From CAZBEJ01 sp964521305 (GTDB lineage: Bacteria > Patescibacteriota > Microgenomatia > UBA1406 > GWC2-37-13), in NCBI GenBank assembly GCA_964521305.1, contig CAZFQZ010000013.1:1-23325 (forward strand): a stretch of 23,325 nucleotides of DNA, given 5' to 3'. The position numbers and the translations under genes were made by a program. Numbering within the stretch: position 1 is the first letter of the stretch; every line of letters starts with the position of its first letter. The notes under the pieces were generated by a model, which worked only from the letters and a program-made list of their open reading frames with translations, was not told the DNA's origin and ran no database searches. Shown piece by piece: positions 12,351-20,469 of this stretch.

Positions 12351-13130
12351 ATGAAAACACAGCTCGTCACAAAAAACGTGCAACCTGAAAAATCACTCGT
12401 GCATATTTTGAAGAAACATGCAGGCAGGGATTCCTCAGGTACCGTTTCCGTCAGGCACAGGGGAAGCAGACAAAAAAGATACTATCGGGAAATTGATTTT
12501 AGAAGGGATAAGCGCAATGTGGAAGGGAAGGTTGTGAGGATAGAAAAGGATCCCAACAGAAATAGTCACATAGCATTGATTGAATATAAGGACGATGAAC
12601 GGCGCTATATCATCCATCCGAAGGACTTAAACGTGGGTATGACGGTAGTGGCGGGAACTGACGTTGAAATAAAGACGGGAAACGCTCTGCCATTGAAAAA
12701 TATTCCTCTCGGTGTCCAGGTACACAACGTAGAGTTATATCCGGGCAAGGGCGGACAGATGATGAGAAGCGCTGGTTCATTCGCGGTAGTCATTGCAAAA
12801 GAAGGACCGTATGTGCATTTGAAACTTCCATCAGGAGAAGTGAAGAAATTTCTGGCAGATTGTTTTGCGACCGTCGGTCAGATAGGCAACATCGAACACA
12901 AAGAGGAAATCATCGGTAAAGCTGGAAGGAAAATCCTTATGGGAATCCGGCCGACAGTCCGTGGAACAGCGCAGAATCCGCGCAGTCACCCGCACGGTGG
13001 AGGAGAAGGACGATCTGGCGAAGGCATGCATCCGAAAACGCCGTGGGGCAAGCCGGCCCGCGGTAAAAAAACCAGGAATCCGAAAAAATGGACCAAAATA
13101 TTAATTGTTTCGTCAAGAAGAAGGTCATAA
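12351..13130 (+). CDS. rplB: 50S ribosomal protein L2
   Basis: The 259-residue product is L2, essential for peptidyl transfer and subunit joining. The GMRPTVRGTAMNPxxHPxGGGEG region is present as GIRPTVRGTAQNPRSHPHGG, including the conserved His near the active centre, and the tail KKTRNPKKWTKILIVSSRRRS is typical. The N-terminal KPTSPGRR segment of other L2 proteins is replaced by a shorter, divergent stretch. S19 does not follow, as it would in most bacteria. Confidence 0.97.
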   Translation: MKTQLVTKNVQPEKSLVHILKKHAGRDSSGTVSVRHRGSRQKRYYREIDFRRDKRNVEGKVVRIEKDPNRNSHIALIEYKDDERRYIIHPKDLNVGMTVVAGTDVEIKTGNALPLKNIPLGVQVHNVELYPGKGGQMMRSAGSFAVVIAKEGPYVHLKLPSGEVKKFLADCFATVGQIGNIEHKEEIIGKAGRKILMGIRPTVRGTAQNPRSHPHGGGEGRSGEGMHPKTPWGKPARGKKTRNPKKWTKILIVSSRRRS

Positions 13131-13131
13131 T

Positions 13132-13590
13132 ATGGAGTCGACAACCTATCTGAAAAACATACGCGTATCGCCGAAAAAATTGAGATTTTTTTTGACTGCG
13201 GTCAAAAGCAAATCGCCGGCACTGGTATTGGATTATCTGTTTTATGCCCGACAAAAACCGGCGAAAATACTGTATCAGGCCGTGAAATCAGCAATTACAA
13301 ATGCTAAGAATACTTTAAAAGTGAGCGAAGATTTGTTAGAATGGAAGCTTTTCACGGTTGAAGAGGGGCAAAAACTGAAACGGTATAGACCTGGTGGACG
13401 AGGGACAGTAAAACCTTTGCGAATCCGGTTTTCGCATATCAAGATCAAATTGGGAGTGAAAAAAGCCGAGGAGCATCAGGAATCAGTTGAAGACAAATTG
13501 CCGGCAGAACAACACAAGGAAATAAAAGAAACGGTGAAAAACATGAAATCAAAAATTGGCAACGAAAAAAAAACACTTAAATCAAAATAA
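13132..13590 (+). CDS. rplV: 50S ribosomal protein L22 with a long charged tail
   Basis: The 152-residue product has the L22 fold (NIRVSPKKLRFF, KILYQAVKSAITNAKN, RYRPGGRGTVKPLRIR). After about residue 110 it carries an extra 40-residue Lys/Glu-rich tail not found in the usual ~110-residue protein. L22 lines the exit tunnel. I chose ATG at 13132, one base after the L2 stop. A TTG at 13105 in the same frame would overlap L2 and is unlikely. Confidence 0.94.
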   Translation: MESTTYLKNIRVSPKKLRFFLTAVKSKSPALVLDYLFYARQKPAKILYQAVKSAITNAKNTLKVSEDLLEWKLFTVEEGQKLKRYRPGGRGTVKPLRIRFSHIKIKLGVKKAEEHQESVEDKLPAEQHKEIKETVKNMKSKIGNEKKTLKSK

Positions 13591-13592
13591 AT

Positions 13593-14231
13593 ATGGGACA
13601 AAAAGTTCATCCGAGAGGATTAAGAATAGGAATCATTTATAACTGGAGCTCCAGATGGTTTTTTTCAAATAAAAAAGATTACCGGAAGGCGCTTATTGCA
13701 GATGTGCTTATAAGGAAGACGCTCATGCAGAAATTGGAATTTGCGTCGGTGACGCAGGTGGAGATAGAACGTGCGATTAACAAGATAACCCTGATTATTT
13801 ACTCGGTTAAACCAGGCATGATCATTGGTAGGGGGGGTAAAGGATTGGAGGACGTGAAGCGATATGTGGTCGCTCATCTGAAATCCGGCAAAAAAGCCAA
13901 GGAAACGAAGCTGGATCTCAAAATAGAACCCGTAAAAAAACCATATGTTAACGCTTATTTTGTCGCTCAATCTATAGCCCAGAAATTGGTTAAAGGTTTT
14001 CCGCATCGTTCAGTGGTTCACCATACCATGGACCGAGTTACCGAGTCGGGCGCAAAAGGTATAAAAGTGCAGCTCGGAGGAAGAATCGCAGGAGCAGAGA
14101 TATCGAGAAGAGAAAAATATTTCCAGGGTACGATTCCCGCGTCAACGATTCGGGAAGACGTGGATTTCGCACGATTCCCCGCCCTGACCAAGTCGGGATA
14201 TGTGGGAGTCAAAGTTTGGATTTGCAGATAA
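13593..14231 (+). CDS. rpsC: 30S ribosomal protein S3
   Basis: The 212-residue product has the N-terminal GQKVHPRGLRIG segment, a KH domain with its GxxG loop in GMIIGRGGKGL and the C-terminal domain with GAKGIKVQLGGRIAGAEISR. S3 binds mRNA at the 30S entry channel and has helicase activity with S4/S5. It follows L22 after 2 bp. Confidence 0.97.
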   Translation: MGQKVHPRGLRIGIIYNWSSRWFFSNKKDYRKALIADVLIRKTLMQKLEFASVTQVEIERAINKITLIIYSVKPGMIIGRGGKGLEDVKRYVVAHLKSGKKAKETKLDLKIEPVKKPYVNAYFVAQSIAQKLVKGFPHRSVVHHTMDRVTESGAKGIKVQLGGRIAGAEISRREKYFQGTIPASTIREDVDFARFPALTKSGYVGVKVWICR

Positions 14232-14234
14232 TAT

Positions 14235-14645
14235 ATGTTAGCACCGAAAAGACAAAAATATCGAAAACAGTTCAGGGGAATCTGGAGAAAAATAGCAATC
14301 AAAGGAGAACGGTTGAACTTTGGAAGCAGCGGGTTGAAAACGCTGGTGGCAGGATGGATAAAAGACCGTGAGATTGAAGCGGCGAGAGTCGTTTTCGCGC
14401 GGGCGACAAAAAAAACCGGCAAATTCTGGATCCGCATATTTCCGGATAAACCGTTTACTAAAAAACCGCCTGAGGTTACCATGGGTGCGGGAAAAGGGGA
14501 TGTGTCTCATTTCGTTGCGTCGGTAACTCCGGGAAAGATTCTGTTTGAACTCGATGGCTTAAGTCACACGGAAAGTTTGGACGTGTTGAAAGTCGTTGCG
14601 TCGAAATTATCGGTCAAAACAAAAGTTGTAACAAAATTATCATGA
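14235..14645 (+). CDS. rplP: 50S ribosomal protein L16
   Basis: The 136-residue product is L16, starting MLAPKRQKYRKQFRG and carrying PPEVTMGAGKGDVSHFVA. In E. coli the base before MGxGKG is the hydroxylated Arg81; here it is Thr. L16 helps form the A-site tRNA pocket. It overlaps rpmC in an ATGA junction. Confidence 0.96.
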   Translation: MLAPKRQKYRKQFRGIWRKIAIKGERLNFGSSGLKTLVAGWIKDREIEAARVVFARATKKTGKFWIRIFPDKPFTKKPPEVTMGAGKGDVSHFVASVTPGKILFELDGLSHTESLDVLKVVASKLSVKTKVVTKLS

Positions 14646-14863
14646 AAAAATTAACAAAAGATTATATATCGAAATCTATTAAAGAATTGGAAAAGATGAT
14701 CCAGACCTTGCGGGAAGAGATAGCCCGAGCACAATTAAACGAAAAAGCTAATCCGGCAAAGGATACGAATCTGATAGATAAGAAAAAAAAGCAATTAGCA
14801 GTTGCGCTTACGGTTCTCAACCAAAAACAAGAGGAAGAGAGCCTGCGAAAAACAGAGAAATAA
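14642..14863 (+). CDS. rpmC: 50S ribosomal protein L29
   Basis: This 73-residue two-helix protein has the L29 layout, with IKELEKMIQTLREEIARAQLN at the start and a second helix of IDKKKKQLAVALTVLNQK. L29 lies beside L23 at the tunnel exit. Its position after L16 and before S17 supports the call, since this family is poorly conserved in sequence. Confidence 0.9.
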   Translation: MKKLTKDYISKSIKELEKMIQTLREEIARAQLNEKANPAKDTNLIDKKKKQLAVALTVLNQKQEEESLRKTEK

Positions 14864-14869
14864 CACCAT

Positions 14870-15118
14870 ATGAAAAAAACCCTTATTGGTACGGTAATCT
14901 CAACAAAGATGCAAAAAACCGTCGTGGTCATGGTGGAACGCAAGTTCAAGCACGAATTTTACAAAAAAATCATCAGACGGCACAAAAAATATAAAGCCCA
15001 TAACGAAAAATTGGAATTAGCGCCAGGTGACAGGGTAAAAATCCAAGAAACACGGCCAATATCCAAGGATAAACATTTTAAGGTAGTTGAAAAAGTTGCG
15101 GAAAAAAAATCAGTATGA
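14870..15118 (+). CDS. rpsQ: 30S ribosomal protein S17
   Basis: The 82-residue product has the S17 OB-fold pattern: GTVISTKMQKTVVVMVERKFKHE, then GDRVKIQETRPISKDKHFKVVE. S17 is an early 16S binder in the 30S body. Its stop overlaps the rplN start (ATGA, 4 bp). Confidence 0.96.
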   Translation: MKKTLIGTVISTKMQKTVVVMVERKFKHEFYKKIIRRHKKYKAHNEKLELAPGDRVKIQETRPISKDKHFKVVEKVAEKKSV

Positions 15119-15489
15119 TTCAACTGAGGACAATGCTCAAGGTTGCCGATAACACGGGTGCTAAAAAGGTATCAATGATCGGTATGACCAAAAAGGGTAA
15201 CAGACGCTTTGCGTATGTTGGTGAAATCATTAACATCACCGTAAAAGAAGCGATTCCTTACGCACAAGTCAAAGAGGGTGAAGTGCTGCCGGCGGTGATC
15301 GTACGAACAAGGAAGGAGAAAAGGCGTATGGACGGAAGTTATATACGTTTTGATGACAATGCGTGCGTTATTTTAGCCGGAAAAGATGTTAAGGACCCGA
15401 AAGGAACGAGAATTTTCGGACCGATAGCAAAAGAGGTGAAAGATAATGGATTCGCAAAAATTGCCAGTTTAGCTGAAGAGATATATTAG
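15115..15489 (+). CDS. rplN: 50S ribosomal protein L14
   Basis: The 124-residue product matches L14 (MIQLRTMLKVADNTGAKKVSMIG, then VVRTRKE-like and AIVIL-like strands, ending IASLAEEIY). L14 forms part of an intersubunit bridge and is the RsfS binding site. Its stop codon TAG is also the first three bases of the 9-nt repeat before rplX. Confidence 0.97.
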   Translation: MIQLRTMLKVADNTGAKKVSMIGMTKKGNRRFAYVGEIINITVKEAIPYAQVKEGEVLPAVIVRTRKEKRRMDGSYIRFDDNACVILAGKDVKDPKGTRIFGPIAKEVKDNGFAKIASLAEEIY

Positions 15490-15511
15490 TCAATGAGTCT
15501 AATCTGATCTT
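15487..15511 (+). repeat. Degenerate 9-nt tandem repeat before rplX
   Basis: TAGTCAATG, AGTCTAATC and TGATCTT run from 15487 to the base before ATG at 15512. It is the most degenerate of the four copies (see 16563, 20492, 20702), with an 8-nt first spacing between AGTC words. Confidence 0.45.
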
Positions 15512-15820
15512 ATGAAAATTAAAAAAGGAGACAAAGTACAGATAATGGCGGGGAAAGACAATGGCCGTGATGCTATAGTTGATCGCGTGTATCTCAAAAG
15601 CGGTAAAGTATTGCTTCCAAAATTGAACATTTATAAGAAACACATAAAAAAAAGCGAAAAAATGCCGCAGGGAGGTGTAGTTGAAGTTCCGAGACCGATT
15701 GACGCGTCAAAAATAATGTTAGTTTGCCCGAAATGCGGAAAGCCGACGAAAGTAGGGTTTGTTGTCGAAAAAAATAAAAAATACAGAATATGCAAAAGAT
15801 GTAAAAGCAAATTTAGCTAA
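15512..15820 (+). CDS. rplX: 50S ribosomal protein L24 with zinc ribbon
   Basis: The 102-residue product has the KOW motif (KIKKGDKVQIMAGKDNGRDAIV) and PQGGVVEVPRPIDASKIMLVCPKCGKPT. C72, C75, C94 and C97 form a CxxC...CxxC zinc ribbon at the C-terminus. L24 starts 50S assembly. The start ATG is preceded by the 9-nt repeat and has no SD. Confidence 0.95.
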   Translation: MKIKKGDKVQIMAGKDNGRDAIVDRVYLKSGKVLLPKLNIYKKHIKKSEKMPQGGVVEVPRPIDASKIMLVCPKCGKPTKVGFVVEKNKKYRICKRCKSKFS

Positions 15821-15828
15821 CACGTATT

Positions 15829-16365
15829 ATGACATTTCAAGATTATTACAACCAGGAAATCAAAAAAAGGATTATTGCCGAATTGAAACTCAAAAATCCC
15901 ATGGAAGCACCGAAAGTGGTAAAAATAGTAATTAACGTAGGAGCCGGTGAAGCGGCGACAACGAAGAATGTTCTAGAGAAAATACAGGAGCAGATGGCTA
16001 TAATATCCGGTCAGAAGGCTGTCATCACTAGGGCGCATAAGTCTATATCTGCATTTAAGATACGAAAAGGATTACCCATAGGCGTTAAGGTTACTTTGAG
16101 AGGAAAAAGGATGTATAATTTCCTAGAGAAATTGGTGAAAATCGTCATACCGCGTCTTCGTGATTTTCGAGGACTGCAAGAATCTAATATCGATCAGCAC
16201 GGCAATCTGAATATCGGTTTATCCGAACAGACGATATTTCCGGAGATCGAATTCGACAAGATAGATAAGATTCGCGGATTGCAGGTGACAATGATAACTA
16301 ATGCAAAAAAGCATGAATACGGCAGAACATTATTTACGTTGATAGGTATTCCGTTCAAGAAATAA
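15829..16365 (+). CDS. rplE: 50S ribosomal protein L5
   Basis: The 178-residue product matches L5: APKVVKIVINVGAGEAATTKN near the start, GQKAVITRAHKSISAFKIRKGLPIGVKVTLRG, and DFRGLQESNIDQHGNLNIGL. L5 joins the 5S rRNA complex in the central protuberance. It starts 8 bp after rplX. Confidence 0.96.
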   Translation: MTFQDYYNQEIKKRIIAELKLKNPMEAPKVVKIVINVGAGEAATTKNVLEKIQEQMAIISGQKAVITRAHKSISAFKIRKGLPIGVKVTLRGKRMYNFLEKLVKIVIPRLRDFRGLQESNIDQHGNLNIGLSEQTIFPEIEFDKIDKIRGLQVTMITNAKKHEYGRTLFTLIGIPFKK

Positions 16366-16367
16366 CT

Positions 16368-16553
16368 ATGGCAAAAACATCCGATGAGGTAAAGTTTCAG
16401 AAAAAACAGAAGTTTAGCGTACGGTATAGAAACCGATGTCCTCTTTGCGGAAGAGCGCGCGGTTATATCAGAAGATTCGACATGTGCAGGATCTGTTTCA
16501 GGGAGAAGGCGTTACAAGGGGAAATTCCCGGAGTTAGAAAAGTTTCTTGGTAA
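16368..16553 (+). CDS. rpsN: 30S ribosomal protein S14, zinc-binding type
   Basis: This 61-residue short S14 carries C24, C27, C40 and C43 (CPLCGRARGYIRRFDMCRIC), so it is the zinc-binding form. S14 is a late assembly protein of the 30S head. It is followed by 36 bp holding the 9-nt repeat and then by the displaced S19 gene. Confidence 0.96.
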   Translation: MAKTSDEVKFQKKQKFSVRYRNRCPLCGRARGYIRRFDMCRICFREKALQGEIPGVRKVSW

Positions 16554-16562
16554 AAATAAAAT

Positions 16563-16589
16563 TAGTCTTATAAGTCTTATTAGGCTCAT
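16563..16589 (+). repeat. 9-nt tandem repeat (three units) before rpsS
   Basis: TAGTCTTAT, AAGTCTTAT and TAGGCTCAT are three 9-nt units that end at the base before ATG 16590. CTTATAAG across units 1 and 2 is an 8-bp palindrome. The same layout precedes rpmG and adk, and a degenerate copy precedes rplX. Confidence 0.7.
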
Positions 16590-16874
16590 ATGTCAAGATC
16601 AACAAAAAAAGGACCATATATCGACGAAAATCTGATGAAAAAAGTCATGAAACAAAAGCAATCGAAAGACCGTGATGCGATTAAAACGTGGGCGCGCGGT
16701 TCACAAATCGCACCGGAATATGTCGGACACAAAGTAGCCATTCACAACGGACGCAAATTCATAGAAGTTCTGGTTTCCGAAGCGATGGTAGGTCATTATC
16801 TTGGTGAGTTTTCGCCGACCCGTACATTCAGGAGTCATGGAAAAGTTACAAAGAAAGTTGTCGAGGCAACCTAA
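16590..16874 (+). CDS. rpsS: 30S ribosomal protein S19 in a displaced position
   Basis: The 94-residue product is clearly S19: MSRSTKKGPYIDENLMKKV, IKTWARGSQIAPEYVGHKVAIHNGRKFIEV and LGEFSPTRTFRSHG. S19 binds S13 in the 30S head. In nearly all bacteria this gene lies between L2 and L22; here it lies between S14 and S8. The L2-L22 junction has only one intervening base, so the gene is missing from its usual place. The start is preceded by the 9-nt repeat. Confidence 0.97.
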   Translation: MSRSTKKGPYIDENLMKKVMKQKQSKDRDAIKTWARGSQIAPEYVGHKVAIHNGRKFIEVLVSEAMVGHYLGEFSPTRTFRSHGKVTKKVVEAT

Positions 16875-16885
16875 TACATAATATT

Positions 16886-17272
16886 ATGCATAGCTCAATT
16901 ATCGATCTTATTATCAGAATAAAGAATGGCTATATGGCGCGCAACGAGAGAGTGGAATCACCGTATTCCCGTTTCAGGGAAGAAGTATTGAAAAAACTTG
17001 AGGTATTGAAATTCATACAGGGATACTCGGTGACCGGTGACAAAATAAAACATATTACCATAGACTTGTCGTATATCGATGGAATACCTGCACTGACAGA
17101 TGTTAAGGTTGTTTCTAAACCGGGTCAACGCATCTATAGTTCAGGTAGGAATCTGAAGCCGGTAGTGAGCGGTTTTGGATATTCCATCTTGACGACTTCA
17201 AAGGGAATTATGACAAACAATGAAGCGAGGAAACAGAAAATAGGTGGAGAGTTATTATTTATGATTTGGTAA
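16886..17272 (+). CDS. rpsH: 30S ribosomal protein S8
   Basis: The 128-residue product matches S8: IIDLIIRIKNGYMARNERVESPYSRFREEVLKKL, then KVVSKPGQRIYSSGRNLKPV and GYSILTTSKGIMTNNEARKQKIGGELLFMIW. S8 binds helix 21 of 16S rRNA and regulates the spc operon in E. coli. Confidence 0.96.
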   Translation: MHSSIIDLIIRIKNGYMARNERVESPYSRFREEVLKKLEVLKFIQGYSVTGDKIKHITIDLSYIDGIPALTDVKVVSKPGQRIYSSGRNLKPVVSGFGYSILTTSKGIMTNNEARKQKIGGELLFMIW

Positions 17273-17297
17273 TTCCGACGATACGTCAGGACACGAT

Positions 17298-17855
17298 ATG
17301 TCAAAAATAGGAGAAAAGCCAGTTGAGGTTCCGCAGACAGTTCAGATCACGATCGACGGCAAGACGGTTGTGGTAAGAGGCACGAACGGTTCACTGACCG
17401 TTCGCCTTCCGAGCGAGTTGGAGGCGAAAATGGAAAATAACCAATTGACTGTCATCAGAAAAAACGAGACTAAGAGAACACGATCGTTGCACGGTCTGTA
17501 TCGCCAACTGATTGATAATGCGGTGGTTGGTGTTGAGAAGCCATGGGAAAAAAGGCTTGAGGTTTCAGGTACAGGGTATAACGTCAAACTGCAGGGAGAA
17601 GACCTTTTGTTTAAGTTGGGATACTCCCACCCTGTTATTTACAAAAAAATCCAGGGATTGGTATATAAGATTGAAGGGAATATGAAATTCATTATTCAGG
17701 GAATCGATAAGCAACTGGTAGGTCAGGCGGCATACCAAATTAAAACATTGAAACAACCCGATGCTTATAAAGGAAAAGGTATTCGATACGAAGGTGAAAA
17801 ATTGCGCCTAAAGCCGGGAAAGAAAGTCAAAACGGCTGCTGGGGCGGCGGCATGA
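17298..17855 (+). CDS. rplF: 50S ribosomal protein L6
   Basis: The 185-residue product matches L6 (MSKIGEKPVEVPQTVQITIDG, RSLHGLYRQLIDNAVVGV, RLEVSGTGYNVKLQG and KQPDAYKGKGIRYEGEKLRLKPGKK). It has the two related L6 domains and lies near the factor-binding site. It is separated from rpsH by 25 bp with no strong signal. Confidence 0.96.
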   Translation: MSKIGEKPVEVPQTVQITIDGKTVVVRGTNGSLTVRLPSELEAKMENNQLTVIRKNETKRTRSLHGLYRQLIDNAVVGVEKPWEKRLEVSGTGYNVKLQGEDLLFKLGYSHPVIYKKIQGLVYKIEGNMKFIIQGIDKQLVGQAAYQIKTLKQPDAYKGKGIRYEGEKLRLKPGKKVKTAAGAAA

Positions 17856-17862
17856 CAGTACT

Positions 17863-18225
17863 ATGAAACACATCAATACCAACAGAAAATACAAAAGGAA
17901 GATGCGCATAAGCGCCAATCTTAAGGGTACGGAACAAAGACCGCGCATATCCGTGTATCGTTCGAATAGGTATATATCCGTACAGGCGATAGATGATACA
18001 AAACGGGTTACCATTGTGTCCGCAAGCAATTGGACAAAACAGGCAAGCGTGCAGGAAAAAAAACAAAAGAAAAGAGATATCGCGAAAAACGTGGGTATCG
18101 CATTCGCAAAAGCGCTCATAGCAAAAAAAATCACCGCCGGCGTTTTCGACCGAGGATCATACGCTTATTTGGGTCGAGTTAAATCATTAGCAGAAGGTCT
18201 GCGTGAAGGCGGATTACGAATATAG
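17863..18225 (+). CDS. rplR: 50S ribosomal protein L18
   Basis: The 120-residue product matches L18: RKMRISANLKGTEQRPRISVYRSNRYISVQAIDD and FAKALIAKKITAGVFDRGSYAYLGRVKSLAEGLREGGLRI. L18 binds 5S rRNA. The downstream S5 frame could overlap it by a GTG start, but ATG after the L18 stop is preferred. Confidence 0.95.
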   Translation: MKHINTNRKYKRKMRISANLKGTEQRPRISVYRSNRYISVQAIDDTKRVTIVSASNWTKQASVQEKKQKKRDIAKNVGIAFAKALIAKKITAGVFDRGSYAYLGRVKSLAEGLREGGLRI

Positions 18226-18259
18226 CGATATAGCATTTATAAAAATTATAACGATTATT

Positions 18260-18724
18260 ATGGTAGAGCAAATCAAATCAACAGAGCAGAAAATAATCGA
18301 ACACGTATTGTTGATACGACGGGTGTCAAAGAAAGTCGTTGGGGGCAATTATGTTACTTTTTCCGCTTTGGTGGTCGTCGGTGACAAAAAAGGCAAGGTA
18401 GGCTTTGGTTTGGGCAGGGGATTGGAGGTTCCTCCCGCGATACAGAAAGCGATCGCTTACGCCAAAAAACATATGGTGGATGTGCCGATGAAAAAAAATA
18501 CCATAGCCCACGAAATCCGCCTGAAATATAAAGCAGCACTCATTTTACTAAAGCCGGCCCCTGAAGGTACCGGGCTCAAAGTGGGAAGTGTTGCCCGTGT
18601 GATTCTCGATACGGCGGGGATCTATAACGCATCTGGAAAAATAATCGGATCGCGCAACCAGGTGGTAAATGCATATGCGGTTATGAAAGCATTACAAATG
18701 TTGAGAAAAAAAAGGATAGCATGA
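18260..18724 (+). CDS. rpsE: 30S ribosomal protein S5
   Basis: This 154-residue S5 has the dsRNA-binding N-terminal part (RRVSKKVVGGNYVTFSALVVVGDKKGKVGFGLG) and the C-terminal part PAPEGTGLKVGSVARVILDTAGIYNASGKIIGSRN. S5 affects decoding accuracy and mRNA entry. I chose ATG at 18260; GTG at 18203 would overlap L18 by 23 nt and add residues with no S5 similarity. It is followed by L15, with no L30 gene between. The S5-L15 overlap is ATGA. Confidence 0.95.
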   Translation: MVEQIKSTEQKIIEHVLLIRRVSKKVVGGNYVTFSALVVVGDKKGKVGFGLGRGLEVPPAIQKAIAYAKKHMVDVPMKKNTIAHEIRLKYKAALILLKPAPEGTGLKVGSVARVILDTAGIYNASGKIIGSRNQVVNAYAVMKALQMLRKKRIA

Positions 18725-19170
18725 AAAATCTGTTGTCATCACTGCCAGGATTGGTTACCCATAAGAAAAAGAGATTAGGGAGAGGATTGGGCAGCGGTAA
18801 AGGCGCAAAGTCAACGCGTGGAACCACCAGGCACCAAAAAGCCCGTGAGAGCATCCCTCTTCATTTTGAAGGTGGTCAAAATAGGCTCGTCAAGCGGTTT
18901 CCTCTTCTTCGAGGCAAAGGCAAAAATACATCCAAACGTCAGGCGCCGATTATTTTGACCGCATCCAGACTGAATATTTTTTCAGACGGCGATGTCGTAA
19001 ACGCGGAGTCGTTGATAAAGAAAAAAATCATTGAACCAACGATGAAAAAGAGAAAAAAGAAAATTATAGCAGGAGGAAAACTTTTAAGAAAACTCGAAAT
19101 CAATATACCGGTTTCGGAGTCCGTGAAAAAGGAAACGGAAAAACTGGGAGGTTCAGTTACAACAGCGTGA
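18721..19170 (+). CDS. rplO: 50S ribosomal protein L15
   Basis: The 149-residue product has the L15 Gly/Arg/Lys-rich N-terminus (RLGRGLGSGKGAKSTRGTTRHQKARE) and FEGGQNRLVKRFPLLRGKG. The C-terminal half is Lys-rich and degenerate. L15 is a late assembly protein of the 50S. secY follows after 9 bp. Confidence 0.94.
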   Translation: MKNLLSSLPGLVTHKKKRLGRGLGSGKGAKSTRGTTRHQKARESIPLHFEGGQNRLVKRFPLLRGKGKNTSKRQAPIILTASRLNIFSDGDVVNAESLIKKKIIEPTMKKRKKKIIAGGKLLRKLEINIPVSESVKKETEKLGGSVTTA

Positions 19171-19179
19171 TTCTCAATT

Positions 19180-20466
19180 ATGAACGAAATCAAAGAAAAA
19201 CTGCAAATGCTTGTCCGTGATCCTGAACTAAAGCGGAAGCTTATTTTTTCATTATTCATATTTTTTGCATTCAGAGTCTTTGCGTTCCTTCCCGTACCTG
19301 CGATTAACCTGGATAGACTACGTATCCTTTTTTCGCAAAACCAATTCCTATCCCTTCTTGATATTTTTTCAGGAGGAACACTTCTGAACTTCTCGGTTAT
19401 GGCTTTGGGGCTAAACCCGTATATCAACGCATCCATCGTTATTCAACTCTTAACCGTCATTTTTCCCAAACTTGAGGAACTGTCGAAGGAAGGCGAATAT
19501 GGCCGTTTCAAGATCAATCAGTATACTCGATTCCTTACCGTTCCCTTGACTCTTGTCCAGGCTGTAGGCATATTCGTTCTGCTGAAGAATCAACACATTA
19601 TCGGAGCGCTCAGTCCGCTCGAATTCATTTCCTTGATGTTCACCATGGTGGCCGGTTCATTCATATTGATATGGTTCGGCGAATTGATTTCCGAGTTCGG
19701 GCTTGGCAACGGCATATCGCTTTTGATCTTTGTCGGCATCGTCGATCGCATACCGGTTATGTTTCAAAGGACGGTTTCCGTCATAAACAGCCAATTGATT
19801 TTTAACATTGCTATATTTCTGATCGTAGCGCTTACTGTCATTGCGGCCATTGTATTTATCAATGAAGCGACAAGAAAAATTCCCGTATATTATGCCAAAC
19901 GTATCAAAGGAAACAGGATGTATCAGGGAGCCACTAATTATTTACCGCTCAAACTGAACCAGGCGGGAGTCATTCCCATTATTTTTGCCGTTTCATTCGT
20001 TCTTATGCCGCAATTGGTTGGCAATTTCCTCAGTTATGCGAAAAATCCGGCTGTAGCCGGTTTTGCCAGGTTTCTTGCGCAAGCCTTCAATCCGTCGGGA
20101 TTTTTCTATAATTTCTTCTATTTCGTTCTTGTCATCGGCTTTACGTATTTTTATACGATTGTAGTTTTCAATCCGCAGAAAATTTCGGAGGAAATACAGA
20201 AGCACGGAGGTTTTATTCCGGGCATTAGACCGGGAAGCGCAACGAAAGAATATCTGAATAAAATTTTATACCGCCTCACGACCGTAGGCGCCATTTTCCT
20301 TGGCTTGGTCGCCATACTTCCGGCACTCGTATCCACCTTCACCGGCGTTACGAACCTGGTCATCGGCGGCACGGGAATCCTGATCGTCGTTTCTGTTATT
20401 CTGGAGACATTTAAAATGGTGGAATCCCAGCTGGTGATGAGAAGTTATGATAAGTTTTTACAATAA
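19180..20466 (+). CDS. secY: Sec translocase subunit SecY
   Basis: This 428-residue, ten-membrane-segment SecY has ALGLNPYINASIVIQLLTVI in the plug/TM2 area, YAKRIKGNRMYQGATNYLPLKLNQAGVIPIIFA (cytosolic loop and TM7), GFIPGIRPGSATKEYL and the C-terminal QLVMRSYDKFL. SecY is the channel of the Sec pathway for export and insertion, and would serve the membrane glycosyltransferases in this window. It directly follows L15, as in the standard spc operon. Confidence 0.96.
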   Translation: MNEIKEKLQMLVRDPELKRKLIFSLFIFFAFRVFAFLPVPAINLDRLRILFSQNQFLSLLDIFSGGTLLNFSVMALGLNPYINASIVIQLLTVIFPKLEELSKEGEYGRFKINQYTRFLTVPLTLVQAVGIFVLLKNQHIIGALSPLEFISLMFTMVAGSFILIWFGELISEFGLGNGISLLIFVGIVDRIPVMFQRTVSVINSQLIFNIAIFLIVALTVIAAIVFINEATRKIPVYYAKRIKGNRMYQGATNYLPLKLNQAGVIPIIFAVSFVLMPQLVGNFLSYAKNPAVAGFARFLAQAFNPSGFFYNFFYFVLVIGFTYFYTIVVFNPQKISEEIQKHGGFIPGIRPGSATKEYLNKILYRLTTVGAIFLGLVAILPALVSTFTGVTNLVIGGTGILIVVSVILETFKMVESQLVMRSYDKFLQ

Positions 20467-20469
20467 CTC

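Noticed and set aside
13105..13131. TTG start for L22
   Set aside because: It would overlap L2, and the added residues do not match L22. The ATG at 13132 follows the L2 stop by one base.
18203..18259. GTG start for S5
   Set aside because: It would overlap the end of L18 and add residues unlike S5. The ATG at 18260 begins the typical S5 sequence.
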